Positions 32,149 to 40,730 of a DNA stretch of 40,730 bases are shown here, piece after piece. Below the pieces are notes generated by a model, which saw only the letters and a list, made by a program, of their open reading frames with translations, was not told where the DNA came from and searched no databases. This stretch comes from Chloroflexota bacterium (GTDB taxonomy: Bacteria; Chloroflexota; Dehalococcoidia; Lucifugimonadales; UBA3495): assembly GCA_026710825.1 (NCBI GenBank), contig JAPOQH010000036.1, positions 1 through 40,730 of the forward strand, written 5' to 3'. The position numbers and the translations under genes were made by a program. Each line of letters starts with the position of its first letter. The stretch's first letter is position 1.

Positions 32149-33543
32149 ATGAGCGCCACCCACACCCGGATCGATAGCGTGGGAATCGTCCTTGCCGCCG
32201 GCCACGGAAGTCGGATGCGCTCAAAAATCCCCAAGCCTCTGCACAAAGCGGCCGGCAAGGAACTCATCGGGTACTCGGTTGATCTGCTCGCTGAGTGCGG
32301 CATGCAGACCATCGTGGTGGTCGCCTCCCCGGGCAACATCGACGCGATATCCGCCGCTCTGGGCGACCGGGTGAATTACGCCGTCCAGCCCACTCCGGAG
32401 GGCACCGCTGAGGCTGTGTCGCGCGGGTTGCAGGCTCTGGACTCGGTTCCAGGCACGGTGACCGTCATGGCCGCCGACACCCCGTTGGTGAGGAACAAAT
32501 CCATGCGGATGCTCATCGACGAACACTGCTCCAGGCCCGGTTGCCGGATGTCCATCCTCACCGCTCCCGACGCGTTCGGGCCTGACCTCGGCCACATCAA
32601 GAGAGCGGACGCCAGTGATTCCAATACAGTCGGCCCGATTTCGGCCATCGTCGAGGCCCGTGACCGCCATGCCAACTCGGTCGGCCCGGCCGAGGTCAAT
32701 ACCGGAGTCTACTGTTTCGATGGGCCGTGGCTGACCCAGCACATCAACGAGGTTCCCAAATCCCCGTCGGGCGAGTACTACCTTACCGCCCTGGCCAGCA
32801 TGGCGGCCAACAACGGCCAGGAGGCGGTGGCCGCTCCATTCGCCTGTGCCGACGAGGCCATGGGCGTCAACGACCGTCAGCAACTATCTGCCGTCGAGGC
32901 GGTGTTGCGCGACCGCGTCAACTGCCGCTGGATGCTGGACGGCGTGACCATCGTCGATCCCGCGACCACCTACATCGACGCCGCGGTCACCATCGGCCCC
33001 GACACCGTTATCCAGCCCAATACCATGCTGGGCGGCCGCACCACCGTTGGCGCGGACTGCGAAATCGGCCCCAACTCCGTGGTGCGCGATTCTGAAATCG
33101 GCGACCGGTGCCACATCATGGCGTCCGTCATCGAGGGTTCATTGGTCCACGAGGACGTCGGCATCGGGCCGTACAGCCACCTGCGTCCCCAGGCGGTGAT
33201 CGAAAGCGGCGTCCACCTCGGCAATTACGTTGAAGTGAAAAACAGCCGCGTGGGTTCGGGCACCGCCGCTGGCCATTTCTGCTACCTTGGGGATGCGGAC
33301 ATCGGCGCCGACGTGAATATCGGAGCAGGAACCATCACCTGCAACTACGACGGCGTGGATAAACACCGGACCGTCGTGGGAGACCGGGCGTTTATCGGGA
33401 GCGACACCATGCTGGTGGCCCCGGTCAGCGTGGGCCCGCAGGGCCTGACGGGCGCCGGGTCTGTGGTCACCAAAGATGTCCCGCCGGGTGGACGAGTCGT
33501 GGGTGTTCCTGCTAGACTGCTCCCATCGAATGACGAGGAGTGA
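32149..33543 (+). CDS. glmU: Bifunctional UDP-N-acetylglucosamine pyrophosphorylase/glucosamine-1-phosphate acetyltransferase
   Basis: A 464-residue bifunctional enzyme making UDP-GlcNAc for peptidoglycan and surface polymers. The N-terminal uridylyltransferase has VLAAGHGSRMRSKIPKPLH (14-32), the nucleotide-binding loop, with AADTPL near 108 and EVNTGVY near 184. From about residue 255 a left-handed beta helix with hexapeptide repeats (IGPDTVIQPNTMLGG, IGPNSVV and similar) forms the acetyltransferase, including YVEVKNSRVGSGT and NIGAGTITCNYDG. The length and order are normal. GGAGG at 32138-32142 is an excellent ribosome-binding site. A CBS/CorC gene follows 65 bases later. Confidence 0.96.
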   Translation: MSATHTRIDSVGIVLAAGHGSRMRSKIPKPLHKAAGKELIGYSVDLLAECGMQTIVVVASPGNIDAISAALGDRVNYAVQPTPEGTAEAVSRGLQALDSVPGTVTVMAADTPLVRNKSMRMLIDEHCSRPGCRMSILTAPDAFGPDLGHIKRADASDSNTVGPISAIVEARDRHANSVGPAEVNTGVYCFDGPWLTQHINEVPKSPSGEYYLTALASMAANNGQEAVAAPFACADEAMGVNDRQQLSAVEAVLRDRVNCRWMLDGVTIVDPATTYIDAAVTIGPDTVIQPNTMLGGRTTVGADCEIGPNSVVRDSEIGDRCHIMASVIEGSLVHEDVGIGPYSHLRPQAVIESGVHLGNYVEVKNSRVGSGTAAGHFCYLGDADIGADVNIGAGTITCNYDGVDKHRTVVGDRAFIGSDTMLVAPVSVGPQGLTGAGSVVTKDVPPGGRVVGVPARLLPSNDEE

Positions 33544-33608
33544 TATTGACCCGTTTCCGCCCGGTCTGTCTCCCAATACATTGATAAGATCGGCAAAGGG
33601 CCACCACT

Positions 33609-34871
33609 TTGGATACTGACAGTAGCTTACCCCCGTTATTGTTCCTCGCCGCATCTTTGCTGACGTTCGGCTGGGTCAGCATAGTAGTCGCCACGCGCAG
33701 GCGGCGGCCCGGTTTGGTCGCGCTGCTCGGCTACTCCCCATCCCCTGGCTTGGGCGCTATTCGCGTGCTGTCCGCCGGCATCGCCGGCGTTTCGATGGGC
33801 CTCGTCGCCCTGCGGACGATGCCCACTCTGCCCGATATTCTCGCCCTGTTGGCAGCCATTGCAATCACGGCCGCGGCCCTGTTTGCCATCCAGGTGCTCA
33901 CGGACCGATGGTGTTCTCTTTACCCCAATGCTGCCCGGCAATTTTCGCGTCCCAGGCAATGGTTCCGCAGAGTCGGCTCGGCTCCGGCCGGCCGCTCACC
34001 TGCCACTATCGACTGGGAGTTCAGCGTACCCCCGACGGCGGGCACGGAAGGCGCCAACGGCTCCGACGAGGAGTACCAGGAAACCGACCGGCTCACGCCA
34101 GCCGATATTCTGAACCTGGACCAGCACGACATCGATATGGTGCGTTCCATCAGCCGGATGGATGACCGCGATGTCCTGGATATCATGGTGCCCCGACTGG
34201 ACATGGACGCCGTCGCCATCACGTCCTCCCTGGACGAACTGGTCGAGCAGTTCGTTTCCACCAGGCACACCCGGCTTCCCGTGTACCGCAATTCCATGGA
34301 CGATGTCGTCGGGATAGTTCACATCAGCGACGTTCTACCAGCGCTGGCCACCGGCCAATCCGCGGTCCAGTTGGACGACCTCATGCGCACCCCGGAGTTC
34401 GTGGCGGAGAACATGGCAGTGGACGACCTCCTCCACCTGATGCGGTCCAAATCGCTCCAGATGGCAATCGTGGTGGACGAGTATGGCGGAGTCGAAGGCC
34501 TGGTCACCCTCGAGGACGTCCTGGAAGAGATCGTCGGTGAGATCGAGGACGAGTTCGCCGCCCCCGATGATCCGGACGCGCCCACCCGCGTTGAGGACGG
34601 CTCCTGGATTGTCAACGCCACCACGCCGGTGGAGGACGTGAATCGCATGGTGGGCGTCGAACTCGACGGCCACGACGTCAACACCATCGGCGGTTTTGTC
34701 TACACCGAGCTGGGGCGAATGCCAACCACCGGCGACGTGATCTGCAACGATGGCGTGCAGATCGAAGTCCTGCAGGTTAGAGGACGCCGAATCCAGCAGC
34801 TGCGGTTGTCGCTGGCCCCTGGCGACGTCCTGGGTGAACGGGAAGCTGACGCGGCGGAAACTCGCGCCTAG
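33609..34871 (+). CDS. CBS-pair/CorC-HlyC domain membrane protein (hemolysin-like)
   Basis: A 420-residue protein of the HlyC/CorC (CNNM-like) group, implicated in Mg2+/Co2+ export or membrane-associated ion sensing. Three hydrophobic segments lie in the first 105 residues, followed by a linker (105-165), two CBS domains (about 190-315; MVPRLDMDAV, RHTRLPVYRNSMDDVVGIVHISDVL, MAIVVDEYGGVEGLVTLEDVLEEIVGEI) and a C-terminal CorC_HlyC domain (GSWIVNATTPVEDVN..., MPTTGDVI). The membrane part is shorter and less conserved than a standard DUF21 domain, so transport activity is doubtful. The start is TTG 33609 with AAAGGG at 33594-33599. Its stop codon directly abuts that of the convergent gene. Confidence 0.82.
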   Translation: MDTDSSLPPLLFLAASLLTFGWVSIVVATRRRRPGLVALLGYSPSPGLGAIRVLSAGIAGVSMGLVALRTMPTLPDILALLAAIAITAAALFAIQVLTDRWCSLYPNAARQFSRPRQWFRRVGSAPAGRSPATIDWEFSVPPTAGTEGANGSDEEYQETDRLTPADILNLDQHDIDMVRSISRMDDRDVLDIMVPRLDMDAVAITSSLDELVEQFVSTRHTRLPVYRNSMDDVVGIVHISDVLPALATGQSAVQLDDLMRTPEFVAENMAVDDLLHLMRSKSLQMAIVVDEYGGVEGLVTLEDVLEEIVGEIEDEFAAPDDPDAPTRVEDGSWIVNATTPVEDVNRMVGVELDGHDVNTIGGFVYTELGRMPTTGDVICNDGVQIEVLQVRGRRIQQLRLSLAPGDVLGEREADAAETRA

Positions 34872-35636
34872 TTATTTGACCCCCACCAACTCGCCGCTCA
34901 ACACCAGGAAGTGGTCGAACAGTCCGTTGGGGACCGGCACCGTCAGGTGGATCGTCGATCTGTCGCTGCCGCTCAGGTGCAGTTCGTCAGACCGAAAAAC
35001 GTCGGTGTGGGTAGCCGCGTAGAGATAGACCGACGAGCCATTGTCGACGAACATCAGAATATCCTCGTCGTCGTCCAGCAGCCCGGGGGCGTCCTGCAGC
35101 CCGCCGAATGTGTTGGCTCCCTGACCGGCTTCGCCGAAGAACCACAGCGCGCCCCGTTCGCCGGGGTTCGCCTGCACCACGTCAGCGTTCTCCTGCTCCC
35201 CTGCCTTGTTGGAGCTGAGTATCGACGTTCCGGTCACGTCGGCGTGGCTCATTTTCACGTTGATCCTGAGCTCAGGCACGATGAGGCGTTGCGCCTCCGG
35301 CAATGTGCCCAGGTCGTGGGCGTCGGTCGGCGCCAGGGGCGTAAAGCCCAGACGGCCCGCCGATTCGTCGTAAGTCCCGGGCGGCAGGGCCAGGGCCGAC
35401 ACAATGCTGCCGTTGCCGGGAGCCTGCGGCGCATCACGGCTGGGCAGTTGCACCACGTCCCCCCTCTTTGCGGCATAATCATCAACGGTGGATCTGAGCC
35501 AGAATAGGTTGCCGTAGTAAGCCAGCCCCACAATCACCAGCACGATGCCAGTTATCAGCATCCCGATGCCCGCCCAGCGCAAACCGTAGTATTGCGCCTG
35601 GGTGCGTATCTGCATGTAATCAAGTCCGATTTCCAT
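34872..35636 (-). CDS. Sortase-fold protein without catalytic residues
   Basis: A 254-residue protein with a cytoplasmic tail, one membrane segment (about 22-44) and an extracellular C-terminal domain. The C-terminal half follows a class D/E sortase pattern: RLIVPELRINVKMSHADV (as in RLxIPxIxVxAPV), NPGERGALWFFG (as in NPGExGNxxxSGH), the FGGL...DDDEDILMFVDNGSSVYLYA strand pair, and IHLTVPVPNG...LVLSGELVGV at the end. The catalytic His is E169, no Cys occurs in the TLxTC position (LTVPVP, 231-236) and the usual Arg is absent. It therefore should not have transpeptidase activity. A role in surface binding or protein scaffolding is my inference. Its TAA touches the stop of the convergent gene. 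Confidence 0.6.
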   Translation of the reverse strand: MEIGLDYMQIRTQAQYYGLRWAGIGMLITGIVLVIVGLAYYGNLFWLRSTVDDYAAKRGDVVQLPSRDAPQAPGNGSIVSALALPPGTYDESAGRLGFTPLAPTDAHDLGTLPEAQRLIVPELRINVKMSHADVTGTSILSSNKAGEQENADVVQANPGERGALWFFGEAGQGANTFGGLQDAPGLLDDDEDILMFVDNGSSVYLYAATHTDVFRSDELHLSGSDRSTIHLTVPVPNGLFDHFLVLSGELVGVK

Positions 35637-35769
35637 ATCTTCGCCTTATCCGTTGGCAAGCCTTGCTCGTTAGTTACCGAGCGGGTATCCCCGTAGGCAG
35701 AGCCATGCCGACGTATGCAATCAGCCGACGATCGTCAGCCGATCGCCGGTTCCCGCTCCAACAACGTGA

Positions 35770-35964
35770 TCAGTGCCGCCCTGAGCGAATGGGCTCGTTC
35801 ACGAAAATGTCCCCGTTGCGGATCTTTATGTTGTATCCACACCCGGGATTCGTGCAGGTCCACGCCTTATAGTGGACCGCCGCCCCCTGCGCTCCATAGT
35901 CCGACAGCGGCACCAGCGCTCCGATATTGCACTGTTGACAGACGGGGAACTCCATTGCTTCCAC
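35770..35964 (-). CDS. Small zinc-ribbon protein, unrecognised
   Basis: A 64-residue protein with C9xxC12 and C37xxxxC42, the spacing of a four-Cys zinc ribbon. The second knuckle is CTNPGCGYNIKIRNG. It lacks a signal peptide and is probably cytoplasmic. GGAGG at 35973-35977 favours the GTG at 35964 (8-base spacing); TTG at 35967 and ATG at 35955 are alternatives. Such proteins often act as RNA- or protein-binding adaptors, but no specific role is evident. It lies between rpoD and the sortase-like gene on the same strand. Confidence 0.7.
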   Translation of the reverse strand: MEAMEFPVCQQCNIGALVPLSDYGAQGAAVHYKAWTCTNPGCGYNIKIRNGDIFVNEPIRSGRH

Positions 35965-36070
35965 CAAGATAACCTCCCTGACCCCCGGCTTTTACTGGGG
36001 TTTCAATCTTGAGTTTACCGTTGGGCGCAGCAATATTTCCCTTATCGAACGAACGAATTTGGGAGTTTTA

Positions 36071-36101
36071 TAAAAAAGGGGACGAACCGTAATTCGTCCC
36101 C
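36071..36101 (-). terminator. Terminator of the dnaG-rpoD operon
   Basis: On the minus strand GGGGACGAA (36101-36093) pairs with TTCGTCCCC (36086-36078) across a 6-base loop, followed by TTTTTTA. It lies 31 bases past the rpoD stop. Confidence 0.92.
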
Positions 36102-36132
36102 AGACTTGGCAGAGTGGAAGTCGCCAGGATGT

Positions 36133-37875
<1,743 letters not shown>

Positions 37876-37885
37876 AGACCCTCCG

Positions 37886-39703
37886 TCAGGTGTTGTTCGG
37901 TGAAGCCGGCCGCAGCAACCGGTCGATTTCACCGATGCGGATATTGTTGTGCAGCAGCCGTTGCGCCAGCGGAGAGTCAAGGTCTTCCATGACCTCCGGC
38001 AGGCTGGACAGCTGCCTGATTTCGTTATTGAGATGTTCCTTTTCCAGGGCGAGGCTCATCTGCAGCCAGGCCTTGTCACGTTTCGCCTGGTTGGAAAGCC
38101 TTAATTCGCGGGAACGCAATGCATCCAGGTGCGCCTGCAACTCCGGCGGCACCGGCATCTGTTCGGCGTCCTCGCCGGCAATTACGTTGCGATAAATTTC
38201 CCGGTTTTCTGAACGGCTGAACCACTCCGTGGACGGCGTGGATTCGTGGCCCTCCAGCGGTTCCGTTCCATGTTGCAACAGGAACGCCAGGAGCGCCTCC
38301 TCCACGGCGTGATATTCTCGCGCCGGCTGCGGCGTCGCCTCATCGGCAGCGGCCGCGGCGGCTTGTCCTCGCTGCTCCCGCGCCAACTGACGCTTTATGT
38401 CGCCCAGCGCCCGGCGCAGCGTATCGTTGTTCAGAGCCAGACGCGCGGACAATCGGTCCAGGTACAGATCACTCCGCAGGGGATCCGGAATCTGCGCCAC
38501 GAACCGGAGCATGGTGTTCGCCACCCAAGACCGCCCGTCGGGGCTGTCCATGTCGGCGCGTTCCGACAGGGAGTCCAGCAAATAGTCGAACAACTCCTGC
38601 GCCCGTTCCAAAAACGCGGGCCACGCTCCCGGATCCGACCTGATGAAATCGTCCGGGTCCTGGCCGGCCGGCAGTTCGGCGACGCGCAGTTCCATGGCGT
38701 CCGGCTGCTGCAGCATGGATACCGACGTATTCTGGGAGTTCCTGCGCTGGAACACTCCCCACGACGATTCCAGGCTTCGCAGCGTCGCGTTGCGTCCCGC
38801 CGGGTCGCCATCCAAAGCCATCGTCACGTTGGTGGTAAGCCGCCGCACCAGGTCCACCTGCCGCTCGGTGAGGGCAGTACCCATTGAGGCGACCACGTTA
38901 TCGTAGCCGTGCTGGTGGGCCATGATGGCATCCATATAGCCTTCTACGATCACCGCGCCGTGCTGGCGTACCGGCTCTTTGCCCAGGTTCATTGCGTAAA
39001 GGATGCGAGATTTGTCAAACACCGGTGTGCGTGGCGTGTTCAGGTATTTTGGCGTTGCGTTTTCATCCAGCGCGCGGCTGCCGAAACCGGCAACGCGGGC
39101 TTCCCAGTCCCGTATCGGGATCATCAGGCGGCCACGGAAAAAGTCGTAGAGTCGCCCGTCTTCAGTTTCCCGCGCCAAGGCCGCCCGAGCTATCAACTCG
39201 TCGTGGTGTCCGGCTTGCCTCAGGTGCGCCAGCAATCGGTTGTCCCGTGGCGGGCTGTATCCAATCTCGAATGTCTGGATGGAACGCTCATTGACTCCTC
39301 GTCGTTCCAGGTATTCGCGCACGAACCGCGCTTCTTCGGTGTCCAGCATCTGCTGGAAAAACCGGCGCGCCGCGTCGTTGATCTCAAACAGTTCCCGCGC
39401 GTTGCTCCGCGATTCCTCGTTGTTGACCAGGGTGATGCCCACCCGGGCAGCCAGAGTTTGCAACGCCTCCCGGAACTCCACCTTCTCATGCTTCATCACG
39501 AATGAGAAAGCGTCGCCGCCCTCAGCGCACGCCCCGAAGCAGCGCCACGATTGCCGGTCCGGAAATACAAAAAAGGAAGGCGTCCGCTCTTGATGAAACG
39601 GGCAATTGGCCTTCAGAGAACTTCCCGAGCGCTGCAGGTTGACGTAGCTGGAAATGACCTCGACGATGTCCAGTCTGCTCTTTACGTCGTCAATCTGCGT
39701 CAT
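37886..39703 (-). CDS. dnaG: DNA primase DnaG
   Basis: A 605-residue primase that makes RNA primers at the replication fork. The zinc-binding domain has C34-P-F-H37 and C55-F-G-A-C59, with CX3C instead of the more usual CX2C. The RNA polymerase core has NAREL and the Toprim motifs EGYMDAI and DGDPAG. The C-terminal helicase-binding domain (about 440-600) is divergent. I chose ATG 39703; an in-frame TTG nine bases earlier is the alternative. Neither has a good ribosome-binding site. The leader from the extended -10 at 39744-39752 is about 35 bases. Confidence 0.95.
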   Translation of the reverse strand: MTQIDDVKSRLDIVEVISSYVNLQRSGSSLKANCPFHQERTPSFFVFPDRQSWRCFGACAEGGDAFSFVMKHEKVEFREALQTLAARVGITLVNNEESRSNARELFEINDAARRFFQQMLDTEEARFVREYLERRGVNERSIQTFEIGYSPPRDNRLLAHLRQAGHHDELIARAALARETEDGRLYDFFRGRLMIPIRDWEARVAGFGSRALDENATPKYLNTPRTPVFDKSRILYAMNLGKEPVRQHGAVIVEGYMDAIMAHQHGYDNVVASMGTALTERQVDLVRRLTTNVTMALDGDPAGRNATLRSLESSWGVFQRRNSQNTSVSMLQQPDAMELRVAELPAGQDPDDFIRSDPGAWPAFLERAQELFDYLLDSLSERADMDSPDGRSWVANTMLRFVAQIPDPLRSDLYLDRLSARLALNNDTLRRALGDIKRQLAREQRGQAAAAAADEATPQPAREYHAVEEALLAFLLQHGTEPLEGHESTPSTEWFSRSENREIYRNVIAGEDAEQMPVPPELQAHLDALRSRELRLSNQAKRDKAWLQMSLALEKEHLNNEIRQLSSLPEVMEDLDSPLAQRLLHNNIRIGEIDRLLRPASPNNT

Positions 39704-39743
39704 ATCAGTCAATTAGGTTATATAGACACACTTAGCCAAAGTC

Positions 39744-39752
39744 ATTATACCA
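39744..39752 (-). promoter_or_regulatory. Predicted extended -10 promoter of dnaG-rpoD
   Basis: TGGTATAAT on the minus strand is a perfect TATAAT with the TGn extension. No good -35 is seen. It drives the dnaG-rpoD operon and is separated from the selenoprotein gene upstream by that gene's terminator. Confidence 0.6.
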
Positions 39753-39811
39753 CATCCACCCACTTAATCCACCGTTCACCCCATGCTCGTTTTGAGCCCA
39801 TGCGTGGACCC

Positions 39812-39849
39812 AAAAAAGAAAAAGCCGCTGCCCTTTCAGAGGCAGCGGC
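39812..39849 (-). terminator. Terminator of the selenoprotein gene
   Basis: On the minus strand GCCGCTGCC (39849-39841) pairs with GGCAGCGGC (39832-39824) across 8 bases, followed by TTTTTCTTTTTTG. It lies 27 bases past the stop at 39876. Confidence 0.93.
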
Positions 39850-39875
39850 CCGAAATTCGGATGTTCTGCCGGATG

Positions 39876-40163
39876 CTAGTTGTCGGCGGCGACAGCCATG
39901 TCGACGTTGGCAATCCTGGCGGCAATGACTTCCTTCATCTGGCGGACGCGGCCCAGCTCGGGGTAGATGTTGCCCTCGGCCTTCTTGTCGAAGATCTTCT
40001 CGCCGTCCACAAAGACTTCCATGATTCCCTGCCCGCGCGGGGAAATCGTGATGGCAGCGTCACCACCATAAGCACGGAAAAATTCGTTCGCCATCCACGT
40101 GGCGGTAGCGTGGTGCTGTCAAGGCACGCAATAGGTTATCTCGATCTGAACCTTTCCTTCCAT
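39876..40163 (-). CDS. Selenoprotein, Rdx (SelW-like) family, with in-frame UGA (Sec15)
   Basis: A 95-residue thioredoxin-like redox protein of the SelT/SelW/SelH (Rdx) family. Read from ATG 40163 the protein begins MEGKVQIEITYCVPU, where U is the TGA at 40119-40121, then QHHATATWMANEFF and so on. This creates the family CxxU redox motif after the first beta strand, exactly where relatives have CxxC or CxxU. The rest, VFVDGEKIFDKKAEGNIYP, matches the Rdx FEVxxDGxxIFxKxxxGxFP region. AGGAG about 5 bases upstream of ATG 40163 is a strong ribosome-binding site, whereas the internal ATG 40094 has none. A SECIS-like hairpin (40089-40104) follows the TGA. It probably acts as a thiol/selenol oxidoreductase; its partner is unknown. 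It has its own promoter and terminator. Confidence 0.88.
40089..40118 (-). promoter_or_regulatory. Bacterial SECIS-like hairpin
   Basis: Downstream of the UGA, CGCCA (40104-40100) pairs with TGGCG (40093-40089) around the 6-base loop CGTGGA (40099-40094). The loop starts 19 bases after the UGA and its second base is G. This fits the published bacterial SECIS pattern of a short stem, a 3-14 base loop, an early loop G and a 16-37 base distance. An alternative CCACG/CGTGG fold exists, with no G at the start of its loop. Confidence 0.65.
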
Positions 40164-40206
40164 GATTACTCCTATTTTTTGGGGGTTCTGGCAAAATGCC
40201 TTGCGC

Positions 40207-40234
40207 ATCTTATCACAAAGTCTGCCTTTTTCAA
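40207..40234 (-). promoter_or_regulatory. Predicted promoter of the selenoprotein gene
   Basis: On the minus strand TTGAAA (40234-40229) and TAAGAT (40212-40207) are 16 bases apart, with TGA before the -10 as in an extended -10 element. The leader to ATG 40163 would be about 37 bases. The following stretch to 40529 holds no gene I can support. Confidence 0.55.
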
Positions 40235-40529
40235 AATCTGCCAATCCCGGGGCGACGTTTTGCGGTTATTTTCAGTCGGTCAATTTCTCCACTCATCGCG
40301 TCCCCCTGCAGGCGATCGAAAACCCCATGTCCGCATCCAAACTCGTACTGTCCATCCCGATCATCCTGTGAATCGGACCCCCGCGCCATCGCCGCTCCCA
40401 TCCCTGCAAATCCGAAAAACACTGACACCGCGCCGTTGCCCACACCCCCACAACCCGCCTATCCTAGATTCATCTAGATAAAGCGCGCGTTTGTAACCCA
40501 ACATCAGTGAGGCAGGATTCCCAGCATCG

Positions 40530-40561
40530 ACGGCCAACCCCGTCAGCAAAAATCGCATACC
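40530..40561 (-). repeat. Dispersed repeat copy B (inverted partner of 135-168)
   Basis: Read on the minus strand it begins GGTATGCGATTT and ends CTGACGGGGTTGGCCGT, matching copy A with two bases fewer between the blocks. It lies 26 bases past the TAA of an open frame entering from the right edge, a position that would suit the 3' end of a mobile element. The open frame at 40361-40579 that covers it starts with TTG, has no ribosome-binding site, and I do not regard it as a gene. Confidence 0.6.
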
Positions 40562-40586
40562 AGGCTCCGTGACTGCCAACGTCTGT

Positions 40587-40730
40587 TTACCTTGTCAACA
40601 GTGTGGAGTTGCGTCCCAGCGCCAGCCACAGCGTTCCGTGCTGCGTCGTCTGTCCCAATGAACCGGCCCCGGTGGGCACGTCATGGCGGATTGCCGATGT
40701 GGGCCACGGAGAATACCGAGCATAAGAATA
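40587..40730 (-). CDS. Partial open frame at right edge, unrecognised
   Basis: A frame of 47 codons is open from the window edge to TAA at 40589-40587. It ends ...LWLALGRNSTLLTR. I recognise no family. It could be the C-terminus of a gene that lies mostly outside the window, possibly of a mobile element given the adjacent repeat copy, but 47 codons can stay open by chance at this GC content. Confidence 0.25.
   Translation of the reverse strand, partial: YSYARYSPWPTSAIRHDVPTGAGSLGQTTQHGTLWLALGRNSTLLTR

Noticed and set aside
40094..40163. Sequencing error or pseudogene explanation for the TGA in the Rdx gene
   Set aside because: The TGA falls exactly at the Sec position of CxxU, the frame is otherwise intact, and ribosome-binding site, promoter, terminator and a SECIS-like hairpin are all present.
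40361..40579. 72-codon frame near the right edge
   Set aside because: TTG start without a ribosome-binding site, and it runs across the dispersed repeat copy.

Overview
The window reads as bacterial chromosome from a high-GC member of the Chloroflexota, probably of the Dehalococcoidia/SAR202 type. This is inferred from gene content and style: a lipoprotein with long Pro/Thr-Pro linkers, a dnaG-rpoD pair whose primase has a CX3C zinc knuckle, several luciferase-like flavin monooxygenases, SDR enzymes and a block of tandem cytochrome P450s. No rRNA gene, plasmid, phage or CRISPR signature is present to fix the taxonomy.

Layout. 1-526: no convincing gene; hairpins and one copy of a dispersed repeat whose inverted partner lies at 40530-40561. 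527-3702 (+): two tandem ferritin-like/diiron proteins, the second stripped of its predicted metal carboxylates, then an M50-like membrane protein without zinc ligands. 3708-5535 (-): a molybdopterin sulfite-oxidase-like enzyme abutting a flavin reductase, plus a small membrane protein. 5821-8112 (+): an MFS transporter and an SDR. 8304-13268 (-): tRNA-Trp, pyruvate kinase, a luciferase-like monooxygenase, a GNAT acetyltransferase, an MBL-fold protein and the biotin transporter BioY. 13404-16006 (+): PolX, translationally coupled to an unrecognised protein. 16086-17180 (-): ribosomal protein S1. 17501-25860 (+): valS, a lipoprotein, aroE, aroC, a small ORF, an SDR-DUF2867 fusion and a second luciferase-like enzyme. 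25935-31798 (-): a 3Fe-4S type ferredoxin and four P450s. 32149-34871 (+): glmU and a CBS/CorC protein. 34872-40163 (-): a sortase-like protein without its catalytic residues, a zinc-ribbon protein, rpoD, dnaG and a small selenoprotein.

Function. Housekeeping (valS, rpsA, rpoD-dnaG, glmU, aroE/aroC, pyk, polX) is interleaved with oxidative chemistry: four P450s with a ferredoxin, two flavin monooxygenases, a diiron protein, SDRs, a molybdoenzyme and a flavin reductase. This fits an aerobic heterotroph oxidising diverse organic compounds. The P450s look individually transcribed: each has promoter-like sequence upstream, and most have a hairpin terminator downstream.

Main discoveries. (1) The gene at 39876-40163 is a selenoprotein of the Rdx (SelW-like) family: an in-frame TGA makes a CxxU motif and is followed by a bacterial SECIS-like hairpin, while the ORF seen by ordinary gene calling is only its C-terminal part. 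(2) Several proteins keep an enzyme fold but have lost catalytic or metal-binding residues: the second diiron paralogue, the M50-like protein, the MBL-fold protein and the sortase-like protein.
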